From: Allobrachymonas sp.
GTDB taxonomy: Bacteria > Pseudomonadota > Gammaproteobacteria > Burkholderiales > Burkholderiaceae_C
NCBI GenBank assembly: GCA_012036375.1
Contig: JAAUOI010000006.1
Coordinates: 1 to 25,789 of the forward strand
Direction of reading: 5' to 3'
Length of the DNA: 25,789 bases
In this document: positions 6,187-13,720 of the stretch, in pieces
Numbering within the stretch: position 1 is the first letter of the stretch
How the letters are laid out: every line of letters starts with the position of its first letter
Notes under the pieces: model-generated
What the model was told of the DNA's origin: nothing
What the model saw: only the letters and a program-made list of their open reading frames with translations
Databases searched by the model: none
Program-made: the position numbers and the translations under genes

Positions 6187-8748
6187 CTTCTCTTGGCAAG
6201 AGCTGCGCCAGCATCCCTGGCGCTATCTTGCGGCACTTGCCAGCATCGCACTCGGCGTTGCGCTCGCGTTTTCTGTGCATTTGATCAATGCGAGTGCTTT
6301 GAACGAATTTTCATCGGCGCTGCAAACCGTGCAGGGGCAGCCGGATGCGAGTGTGCGGCGCTTGGGGGGTGCGAGTGCTTCGGGTGGCTCGGCAAATTTT
6401 GATGAGTCTGTGCTAGAAAAAATTGCGGCGCAAGAGGCGGTTCAAATCGCCTAGCCCCGTGCTGGAGATGAGTACGTATGCCTTGAATGCAGCGGGGAAA
6501 AAGTGGCGCTGCGCATTGTGGGAATCGATGCGTTGTCGGTGGCGCAGATTTCGCCTGCCTTGATGCCGCGCGCCAAAAAAGAGGCAGAGCGCTTTGCTTT
6601 GTTTGCGCCGCGCCAAGTGTTTTTGAATGCTTCGGCGCAAGCGGCTTTGGGGGCGGATGAGCTGCGCATCGTGCAAGGCAGCCAAGTCGTAAGTCTACAA
6701 AGCGCAGGCACTGTGGCGGCACCTGGCTTGCCGCTCTTGGTGATGGATCTTGGCGCGATGCAAGATGCGCTACTCTTGCAAGGCTTTCTCTCTCGGATTG
6801 ACCTGCGCTTGCAGCCCGGGCGAAATTCTGCGGATATTGCGTTGCCTGCGGAGCTGACATTGGCCGCACCAGAAGAATCGCTCTCGCGTACCGATCAACT
6901 CTCGCGCGCCTATCGCGTGAACATGACGGTGCTCTCACTCGTGGCGTTGTTCACGGGCGCATTCTTGGTCTACTCAGTGCTGACACTGGCGGTGGCCAAG
7001 CGCGGGCAGCAATTGGCTTTGCTGGGCGTGCTGGGGCTCACGGCGCGGCAGCGCATGCAACTGGTTCTGATCGAGGCGAGTTTGCTGGGCGCTTTCGGCG
7101 CGGCGCTGGGCATTGCCTTGGGAACGGCGCTGGCGGCGCTCGGCTTGAAAGCTTTGGGCGGCGATTTAGGCGGCGGCTATTTTTCTGGCAACACGCCTGC
7201 CTTGCAATGGAACGCATGGGCGGCGCTGCTGTATGCGGGCTTAGGCTGGCTGGCGGCACTGGTGGGCGCTTGGTGGCCTGCGCGGGCGGTGCAAAGCCTG
7301 CCCTTGGCTCAAACGCTCAAGGGTTTGGGTGCAGTGCAAGCGACGCAACGCACGCCATGGCTCGCTCTTCTTTTCGTAGCGCTTGGCGCAGTTTTCTCCT
7401 TAGCTCCACCGCTGTTTGGCATGCCTGTTGCGGCTTATCTTGCTGTCGGGCTCATCTTGGTGGGCGGCATGGGTTTGCTGCCTTGGGGCGTGAGTGCTTT
7501 GTATGACCGACTTTCGCCGCACGTGGCCGCCTATGCGCTACCCATGCTCGCGGTGGAGCGGGCGCGGCGCATGCGTGAGGTGGCGGTCGTCGCGGTGAGC
7601 GGTGTGGTAGCGGCGCTAAGTTTGGCGGTAGCGCTCACGATCATGGTGAGCAGCTTTCGGCTGTCGGTCAGCACTTGGTTGGACACCATGCTGCCCGCGC
7701 CACTGTATGCGCGGCTCACCTCATCGACGCAGACGGCTCAGGGCTTGTATTTTTCTGCTGACGTGGTGCGCAGCATCGCTGCTTTGCCGCAGGTAGATCG
7801 CGTTGAAGGCATTGCGCTGCGCAGTATGAGCGCCGATGCTGCGATGCCCGATGTGCAACTGATTGCGCGGCCTCTTGCTTTAGACAGTGCAGCGAAGGTC
7901 TTGCCTTTGGTCAGTGGCATTCATGCTGCGCCAGAAATGGGTGCGATTCCGATTTTTGTGAGCGAGGCGGTTGCGCAGTTGCATGGTGCTATTCCAGGGC
8001 ATATTTTTAAGCAAAATTGGCTTCTAACCGGCATAAAATATGCGCCGAATGCTATGAATTCAGGAGTTAATCAACAGCCACCAGTTTTTATATTGCTGGC
8101 ATTTGGCGTGATTATGTGCGGCAGTTTGGCTCTGTCGTGATGGATTTGGCCACCTATCAAGCATTGAGCGGCGATACGCGCATCAACGATTTGGCGATCT
8201 GGCCAAAAGCGGCTGCTGATTTGGCTGCGCTGCAAATGCAGGTACGCAAGAGTTTCAGCAGCGATGCGGCGCTTGCAGGCTTGCTTGAATTTGCCAGCAG
8301 CGCTGAGATTCGCGGCATCTCGCTCAAGATGTTTGACCGCAGCTTTGCCGTCACTTACTGGCTGCAAGCGGTCGCGATTGCGATTGGGCTGTTTGGCATT
8401 GCCACGAGTTTTTCTGCACAGGTGCTGGCGCGGCGCAAAGAGTTTGGGCTGCTCGCGCATTTGGGGCTCACTCGACGGCAAATTTTGCGGGTGGTGGCGC
8501 TCGAAGGCGCGGCTTGGACGGCGATTGGCGCAGTAGCGGGTTGCTTGCTGGGCTATCTGGTGTCTTTGGTGCTGATTCACGTGGTGAACCCGCAGAGCTT
8601 TCGCTGGACGATGGACATGAGCGTGCCCGGGCTGCGCTTGGCTGCGTTGGCTGTGGCCGTGATGCTGGCTGGCACGCTCACCGCATGGCTGGCTGGCCGC
8701 GCCGCCGCTTCGCAAGATGCGGTGCTGGCAGTGAAGGAGGATTGGTAA
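6167..8748 (+). CDS. FtsX/MacB-like ABC permease (YbbP/AttF-type), reading frame broken in three places
   Basis: The best reconstruction starts at the ATG at 6167, giving an N-terminal membrane segment after LRQHPWRYLAALASIALGVA. Two four-helix FtsX blocks follow, about 6910-7330 and 8340-8745, with large periplasmic regions between. The frame breaks at about 6452 (one extra base: IA stop instead of IASPVLEM), at about 6495-6502 (one base missing in GGGGAAAAA, restoring KKVALRIVG), and at 8085-8089 (one T missing, restoring VFYIAGIWRDYVRQFG). With these repaired the length is about 860 residues, typical of the family. Copy B of the dispersed repeat is read in frame at about 8011-8061. The gene pairs with the ATPase upstream and the AttH-like protein downstream. 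Sequence error is likely, but a genuine decaying gene cannot be excluded. Confidence 0.8.
8011..8061 (+). repeat. dispersed palindromic repeat, copy B (inside permease gene, read in frame)
   Basis: This copy carries the core CTAACCGGCATAAAATATGC, then GCCGAATGCTATGAATT, and is the closest relative of the intergenic copy A. The permease frame runs straight through it as QNWLLTGIKYAPNAMNS; the frame break that follows is in a run of five T at 8085-8089, outside the repeat. The GCATA/TATGC hairpin is intact. The second stem seen in copy A is not preserved here. Confidence 0.75.
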
Positions 8749-9833
8749 TGCGCAGGCGACCTGTGCTCTTGCTGCCAGCTTCGCTCGCGCTGTCTGCGAT
8801 GGCAACATCTGCAGATGCATTGCCAGCGCAGGCGCTAGTTTTCCCTCGCGACCATGGCTCGCATCCTGAGTTTCGCACCGAGTGGTGGTACCTCACGGGC
8901 TATGCCAATGCAGGCACATCCGACAAGCCGCGCCTGCTCGGCTTTCAAATCACTTTCTTCCGCTCCCGTATCGATGCCGCACAAACTCTGCAATCGCGCT
9001 TTGCCGCCAAGCAACTGATGTTTGCACACGCCGCGCTGACCGACATCAACGCACAAAAGCATTGGCACGATCAACGCATCGCCCGCGCGGGCTTTGGCAT
9101 TGCGCAGGCCGCAGAAAGCACCACCGATGTGAAGCTACGCGATTGGTCATTGCAGCGTAGCGCAAACGGCGTTTACCACAGCCTCATTCAAGCCAAAGAT
9201 TTCAATCTCGATCTCAGTTTTGAAGCCACGCAGCCCCTGCTGTTGCAAGGCAACGCAGGCCTCTCCCGCAAAGGCCCAGAGCTTGCCCAAGCGAGCTATT
9301 ACTACAGCCAACCGCAATTGAAAGCCACCGGCCGCATCACCCACAGTGGCAAGCAGTTCAAGCTCACCTCTGGTATCGCTTGGCTCGACCATGAGTGGAG
9401 CGAAGAAATCCTGCATCCCGAAGCTCTGGGCTGGGATTGGATCGGCATGAATTTATTCGATGGCAGCAGCTTAACCGCATTTCAGTTGCGCCGCAAAGAT
9501 GGCTCGGCGCTGTGGGCAGGCGGCAGTTTGAGAAGCGGCAATAACACCACGATTTTCGCGCCGCAAGATGTGCGATTCAAGGCCGGCACTACGCAAGAGG
9601 CCGTGTGGAAAAGTCCCAGCAGTGGCGCACGCTATCCCGTGCAATGGACAGTGAATACTTCTCGTGGCAATTTCAGCGTTCGTGCCCTCATGAATGCGCA
9701 AGAGCTAGACAGTCGCTCATCCACCGGCACGGTGTATTGGGAAGGTCTCGCAGATTTATTGAGCGAGCAAGGTCAACTCCTAGGGCGCGGGTATTTAGAG
9801 ATGACGGGCTATGCGGGGAGACTACAAATCTGA
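8748..9833 (+). CDS. secreted AttH/CrtC-like lipocalin-fold protein
   Basis: The ATG at 8748 overlaps the permease stop (TAATG) and is preceded at 8734-8740 by AAGGAGG with seven-base spacing, which fixes the start. The 361-residue precursor has a plausible signal peptide (MRRRPVLLLPASLALSAMA...ADA). It then shows the family marks FPRDHGSHPEFRTEWWYLTG, QITFFRSR, FAHAALTD, a WLDHEWSEE segment near residue 215, and LGWDWIGMNLFDG. Carotenoid 1,2-hydratase CrtC and AttH share this two-lipocalin-domain fold. Proteins with the TEWWYLTG and LDHEW motifs are commonly encoded beside LolCDE/AttEFG-type ABC genes, as here. A role in moving or modifying a lipid or envelope compound is therefore more likely than carotenoid synthesis, since no carotenoid genes are present. 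The last residues and the TGA stop lie within a dispersed repeat. Confidence 0.85.
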   Translation: MRRRPVLLLPASLALSAMATSADALPAQALVFPRDHGSHPEFRTEWWYLTGYANAGTSDKPRLLGFQITFFRSRIDAAQTLQSRFAAKQLMFAHAALTDINAQKHWHDQRIARAGFGIAQAAESTTDVKLRDWSLQRSANGVYHSLIQAKDFNLDLSFEATQPLLLQGNAGLSRKGPELAQASYYYSQPQLKATGRITHSGKQFKLTSGIAWLDHEWSEEILHPEALGWDWIGMNLFDGSSLTAFQLRRKDGSALWAGGSLRSGNNTTIFAPQDVRFKAGTTQEAVWKSPSSGARYPVQWTVNTSRGNFSVRALMNAQELDSRSSTGTVYWEGLADLLSEQGQLLGRGYLEMTGYAGRLQI

Positions 9834-9874
9834 TAGCAGCTTACGCAGATTTTATGCTAGCTACTCGGTCATTT
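9822..9874 (-). repeat. dispersed palindromic repeat, copy F (3' end of the AttH-like gene)
   Basis: Plus-strand TGATAGCAGCTTACGCAGAT followed by TTTATGCTAGCTA is the reverse complement of the repeat core. Upstream, CTACAAATC matches the far end seen in the murG copy. The AttH-like gene's TGA (9831-9833) is part of the repeat. Downstream, bases 9875-10020 hold no gene: only a G-rich stretch with a short direct repeat and a small palindrome. Confidence 0.7.
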
Positions 9875-9942
9875 CTCTTTGATTATTGATCACGATAAAA
9901 ATACTGCGCATAGCTTGCTTCACGTAGCGAAATAAAGGGGGA

Positions 9943-9963
9943 GGGCCAGCCGAAGGCCAGCCC
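9943..9963. repeat. short direct repeat / imperfect hairpin between convergent genes
   Basis: GGCCAGCC occurs twice, at 9944-9951 and 9955-9962, separated by GAA. The same bases can fold with GGGC/GCCC and GCC/GGC pairing around a GAA loop with an internal mismatch. It lies downstream of both the AttH-like gene and mtgA and could serve as a weak terminator, but no clear U-tract follows. Confidence 0.3.
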
Positions 9964-10020
9964 GGAGGACATTCGCGCAGTGGGGCAAGCTGTGCACAGT
10001 ATTCGCCAACAAAGCAAAAT

Positions 10021-10755
10021 TCATGGCAACTCCGCATCCCCCATCCGCGCCACAATCGTCTGCGCACGTGATGATAAGTACGGTGAATTCGGTGTTCTCT
10101 CAAAAAACTTCGGTCTTGGCAACATGACAGCCAAGCGCGCAGCTTCATACGGCGACAAACGAGCCGCGTTCTTTTTGTAATAGTGCTGCGCCGCTGCTTC
10201 CACGCCAAACACGCCTTGCCCGAGTTCGACGGAGTTCAGATAAATCTCCAAAATTCGCTCTTTGGGCAAGAAAAACTCCAAAGCAAAGGTGAGCACGAAT
10301 TCCTGCCCCTTGCGCAAGAACGTGCGCTCACCCGAAAGGAATAAATTTTTCGCCAATTGCTGCGTGATCGTCGAGCCGCCCACCACTTTGGGCGGTATCA
10401 CCTTGCCAGTGCGCTTGCTGCGCCGCTGCGCCTGCTCTTCGGCGCGCGTATTGCGCTGCCAAGCCTTCTCAATCGCATCCCACTCCACCCCATCGTGATA
10501 CGCGAAATCGCCATCTTCGCTGGCGATCACCGCACGTTTCATGTGATCGGAAATTTGATCGTAGGGCAACCATTGCTGCTTCCACACAAAGGCTTTGTCA
10601 GACTGCGTGGCCACTTGCCACACTTCAGAGCGCTCAAACGCGGTGGATTGCGGATCAATCCAGCGCATGCTGATGACGCGCAGAATGAAAAACAGTTGCA
10701 AAGCTAGCAGCGCCAGCAGCGCCCAGAGAAACAGTCTGCCGATTGCGCGCGTCAT
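10021..10755 (-). CDS. mtgA: monofunctional biosynthetic peptidoglycan transglycosylase MtgA
   Basis: This is a GT51 family enzyme that polymerises lipid II into glycan strands without a transpeptidase domain. The 244-residue protein has one N-terminal membrane anchor (about residues 7-28). Catalytic motif 1 is EDGDFAYHDG with Glu80 as the likely catalytic base, motif 2 is GGSTITQQLAKNLFL (126-140), and downstream are KERILEIYLNSVELG and GVEAAAQHYY. The ATG at 10755 is two bases past the TonB-like stop; a TTG at 10761 overlapping that stop is an alternative. A basic stretch (EEQAQRRSKRTGKV, about 106-119) precedes motif 2. It is the last gene of the minus-strand block; in related genomes I would expect aroE next to it, which is not here. 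Confidence 0.95.
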   Translation of the reverse strand: MTRAIGRLFLWALLALLALQLFFILRVISMRWIDPQSTAFERSEVWQVATQSDKAFVWKQQWLPYDQISDHMKRAVIASEDGDFAYHDGVEWDAIEKAWQRNTRAEEQAQRRSKRTGKVIPPKVVGGSTITQQLAKNLFLSGERTFLRKGQEFVLTFALEFFLPKERILEIYLNSVELGQGVFGVEAAAQHYYKKNAARLSPYEAARLAVMLPRPKFFERTPNSPYLSSRAQTIVARMGDAELP

Positions 10756-10757
10756 GA

Positions 10758-11618
10758 TCAACGCGAAGTGAGTTTAGTTTCTAGTGTTTCATCGCGTGTA
10801 AATTTGAAGCGCGAGACTATTACCAACTGATCCGTATTAACGCGTAACTCTGAAGGAAACTTTTCAAAGGGTGCAGCTGATCTGGCAATCGTTAACGCTC
10901 TCTTGTCAAGTGCAATTATCCCTGAACTCTCTTCTACTTTGGTATCGATGATTCTCCCGTTGTAATCAACAGTCATGCTGATAATCAATTCACCATATAG
11001 TTTATTGCCAGCAATAGAAGGGAAATTTTCTGTACCTTTATCTTCAATCTTCCTACGCAGCTTATCGTAGTAAATAGCATCTACTCTTTCTGTAGTGCTG
11101 GGACTCACGATTCGTTTCTTGGGTCTTGAGCCTTCTATCTCTAACTGCTTTTCAATTGTGGCAACTCGATCATTTCCAAACCGACGGCGTTTCTCAGCAT
11201 TGGCAGCTGCAATCGGATTCTTTACCACCTCGTCTGCGGAGTGTGTCGGCAAAGCATTCAACTCCGCCCTCCTTTGATTTAGAAGAATCATTCTTCTTTC
11301 AACCAACTCCTCAATTCGCTTTTCCTCTTCTTCAGCTGAGTCACCCACCTTTGTCAGCGAACTTCGCGGTAGAGGTGACTGTGTCATTCCCGCGTCTAAA
11401 TCACCACCGCCAGCCAAAGAGGCTTGCGCAATCGCTTTGGCCACATCCGGCCGCTCATTGGATTTGGCATTGACCAAAATCACTTCGAGTGGCGTGTCTT
11501 GAAACACCCGATTGAAGCGCTCGGGGTCAACAAAGCGGACGGTGAGCAAGCCTGCGTGGACGATCAAAGAAATCGTCAGCGCAATGCCCAAAGTGCTCAT
11601 GTCTCGGAAGAATCGCAT
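10758..11618 (-). CDS. TonB-like energy transducer / TonB C-terminal domain protein
   Basis: The 286-residue protein has a short cytoplasmic start and a single membrane segment (STLGIALTISLIVHAGLL, about 8-25). A charged, partly coiled-coil periplasmic linker follows (about 95-175, rich in E, R and K), then a C-terminal domain of the TonB type (YGELIISMTVDYNGRIIDTK and a following ALDKRALTIARSAAPFEKFP segment). That pattern fits proteins that carry proton-motive energy across the periplasm. No ExbB/ExbD genes are in the window and the linker is not the usual Pro-Lys type, so coupling to an outer-membrane receptor is uncertain. The C-terminal half (about 10800-11150) is markedly AT-richer than the surroundings. 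The start could be Met1 (11618) or Met7 (11600). A repeat copy covers the bases just upstream of the start. Confidence 0.75.
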   Translation of the reverse strand: MRFFRDMSTLGIALTISLIVHAGLLTVRFVDPERFNRVFQDTPLEVILVNAKSNERPDVAKAIAQASLAGGGDLDAGMTQSPLPRSSLTKVGDSAEEEEKRIEELVERRMILLNQRRAELNALPTHSADEVVKNPIAAANAEKRRRFGNDRVATIEKQLEIEGSRPKKRIVSPSTTERVDAIYYDKLRRKIEDKGTENFPSIAGNKLYGELIISMTVDYNGRIIDTKVEESSGIIALDKRALTIARSAAPFEKFPSELRVNTDQLVIVSRFKFTRDETLETKLTSR

Positions 11619-11653
11619 AGCACTATATTATCCATAGCATTCGGCGCAGATTC
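11618..11653 (-). repeat. dispersed palindromic repeat, copy E (ribonuclease stop to TonB-like start)
   Basis: Read on the minus strand it gives GAATCTGCGCCGAATGCTAT followed by GGATAATATAGTGCTA, matching the right half of copy B (GCGCCGAATGCTATG is identical). The ribonuclease TGA lies at its left edge and the ATG of the TonB-like gene at its right edge. The left half of the element is not recognisable here. Confidence 0.6.
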
Positions 11654-13715
11654 AAGCGGAGTTTTCAGGGGATTTAGCGCTTTCTAACTCATCGCCAGAA
11701 GCCTCGTTCACATCCATCGCCAACTGCACGCCCACGCTGGCCTCCTCATCATCGTCTTCATCAGACGCATCAGTCGCCACATCCAAACGCTCGATCAAGC
11801 TGCCGCTCACATTGAGCATCAGTAAATCCATCTCCCCCACGCGCACCTTCACGCGCGCGCCACGCGGCAATTGCGCTGTGCCGGCCACAATGAGCACCAA
11901 AGGAATGTCTTCCGCGCGCACGAGGCCATCTTTCATCACGGTGGCTGTCAGCTCAGTGATGCCGCGCTGCTGCACATAGCGCATCGTCCAATAGCGTTCC
12001 ATGCCGTTTTGGAAGGCGTTGTAGGCGGTGTAAGCCGTGTCAAAACCACTAACGATGGCAAAGAGTTCTGCATCTTTGGGTTTGAAAGGCGCAGCCAGAG
12101 CAGCCGTTGCACCATGGCGGGCGCAGGCAATAATCTGCCATTGGTTGACCAAATCGGTGTAGCGGCGCAGCGGCGAAGTGCTCCATGCATAGCTTTTCAC
12201 GCCAATGCCCGCATGCGGCAAAGCCTTGGTGCCCATGCGCACTTTGACGCCGGGCGCAAGGCTCGCTTGTGAGCGATAAATCCCCGGCACGCCATACTGC
12301 GCCATGAGCTGCCCCCAAGTGCTATTGGCCAAAATCATCGCCTCGGCCACGATCAAATCCAACGGTGCGCCGCGCTTACGCACCGTGATCTCAACCGCCT
12401 CATCACCTTGCGGCGCATCGCCAAGAACCGCCACACGGAAGTTGTAATCTGGCCGGTTGAACGTCTCGGGTTTACCGCGAACTTGCTCCCGACGGGCTTT
12501 AAGATGACACGCCAAACGATATAAAAATGATAGCACTCCGCGCAGATTTTCTGCCGGCTGGCGGTCAATTTGGCTTGAAATTTGAGCTTCTGAAGAGCTA
12601 CTCAACAGCCAAGCCTGCGTGACCACTTCATCGAGCTGATCATGTCGTAAGTTGTGTGCAATCGGCACGCGCTCGACGCGCGTTTCATGCGAGATCACTT
12701 CCAAGCTGCTTTCGTTGAGCGTCACATACAGCGACAGCGCCGGGCAATCGCGCCCTTCGGCCAAGGTGTAATGTTGCACCACTTCATCTGGCAGCATCGT
12801 GAGCTTATGGCCAGGCATGTAGACAGTAGAAAAACGCTCACGAGCCACTTTGTCGACCGGCGAATCTTTGTGTACCGCAAGCGCTGGCGCAGCGATATGA
12901 ATGCCGACAATCACTTGCCCAGAGCCCAAACCTTGCAGGCTCAATGCATCATCAATCTCCGTCGTCTGGCTGTCATCAATCGAGAAGGCTTGCACAGACG
13001 CCAGTGGCAACTCATCGGTAATCAAAGGCGCTTGCAAAGCAGGAAACCTGACACCTTTGGGGAATTGGTCAAACAAGAAGCGCTGCCAATGGAATTCATA
13101 GGCCGAGGAAATCGCACCAGCACGCTCCAGCAAAGCCAGCGGCGCAATCTGCGCTACGCGAGAGGCTTCCACCACTGCTTTGTATTCAGGTGCATTTTTA
13201 TCTGGCTTGAAGAGTATTTTGTATAGCTGCGCACGAATCGGTTCAGGGCATTTTCCGCCCGCCAGTTCTACGGTCCATTGCGTTATCAAAGCGAGCGTTT
13301 GCTTTTTCTTTTCAATCGCGGCAAGCGCCTGCTGAACGATCTCAGCGCCTGCTTTCTTGAACCGCCCTTTGCCTGAACGACGGAAATAGTGCGGCGCTTG
13401 AAATAAACACATCAAACTGGCCGCCTGCTCCACTGTGCTGGCTTGGTCGTTAAAGTAATCCCGCGCCACATCGGCGAAGCCAAATTCATCCTCGCTGGCA
13501 AACTCCCAAGCCAAGTTCACGTCCATGCTGCTAGCTATCGTCTGCGCTTGCTGCATTAATACTGCGGGAGAAGGCTGCTCAAACTGCAACAACGCCTGTA
13601 CATTTTTCAGCTTGACGCGCTTACCAGAATCCATTTCTACTTGCATGCTGCTCTCGGTCTGCGACAACACGCGGGCAGCAAGAAATTTGCCACCTTCTTC
13701 AAATAACACGTACAT
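11652..13715 (-). CDS. RNB-domain exoribonuclease (RNase II/R family)
   Basis: RNB enzymes degrade RNA processively 3' to 5' with two metal ions. The 687-residue protein has a degenerate N-terminal region and then the RNB catalytic core with AFSIDDSQTTEIDDALS (243-259), where Asp247, Asp248, Asp255 and Asp256 correspond to the metal-binding acidic cluster. It also has VYMPGHKLTMLPDEV and the C-terminal SPLRRYTDLVNQWQ motif, where Arg, Tyr and Asp are the conserved R..Y.DL set. An acidic C-terminal tail (DASDEDDDEE) follows a short S1-like stretch. Residues about 381-398 are encoded by a repeat copy. The start is five bases after the FimV-like stop. The variant domain layout makes a gene symbol (rnb versus rnr) unsafe. 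Confidence 0.9.
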   Translation of the reverse strand: MYVLFEEGGKFLAARVLSQTESSMQVEMDSGKRVKLKNVQALLQFEQPSPAVLMQQAQTIASSMDVNLAWEFASEDEFGFADVARDYFNDQASTVEQAASLMCLFQAPHYFRRSGKGRFKKAGAEIVQQALAAIEKKKQTLALITQWTVELAGGKCPEPIRAQLYKILFKPDKNAPEYKAVVEASRVAQIAPLALLERAGAISSAYEFHWQRFLFDQFPKGVRFPALQAPLITDELPLASVQAFSIDDSQTTEIDDALSLQGLGSGQVIVGIHIAAPALAVHKDSPVDKVARERFSTVYMPGHKLTMLPDEVVQHYTLAEGRDCPALSLYVTLNESSLEVISHETRVERVPIAHNLRHDQLDEVVTQAWLLSSSSEAQISSQIDRQPAENLRGVLSFLYRLACHLKARREQVRGKPETFNRPDYNFRVAVLGDAPQGDEAVEITVRKRGAPLDLIVAEAMILANSTWGQLMAQYGVPGIYRSQASLAPGVKVRMGTKALPHAGIGVKSYAWSTSPLRRYTDLVNQWQIIACARHGATAALAAPFKPKDAELFAIVSGFDTAYTAYNAFQNGMERYWTMRYVQQRGITELTATVMKDGLVRAEDIPLVLIVAGTAQLPRGARVKVRVGEMDLLMLNVSGSLIERLDVATDASDEDDDEEASVGVQLAMDVNEASGDELESAKSPENSA
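12521..12578 (-). repeat. dispersed palindromic repeat, copy D (inside RNB ribonuclease, read in frame)
   Basis: Minus-strand reading gives CAGCCGGCAGAAAATCTGCG followed by CGGAGTGCTATCATTT, collinear with copies A and B, including the left AAATTG. It is translated as QIDRQPAENLRGVLSFL. In this frame copy A would contain TAG and TAA; here these are CAG and GAA. The hairpin is GCAGA/TCTGC instead of GCATA/TATGC, so both sides changed and pairing is kept. Confidence 0.72.
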
Positions 13716-13720
13716 GAGAT

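Noticed and set aside
6503..8140. Treating the permease pieces as two or three separate transporters
   Set aside because: Neighbouring frames continue the same FtsX-type protein across each break after one-base corrections.
9861..10208. Possible small gene in the gap between the AttH-like gene and mtgA
   Set aside because: Arg/Cys/Trp-rich reading mostly within mtgA in another frame, without a convincing start.
12654..13226. Antisense frame opposite the RNB ribonuclease
   Set aside because: His/Arg/Gln-rich shadow of the catalytic domain.
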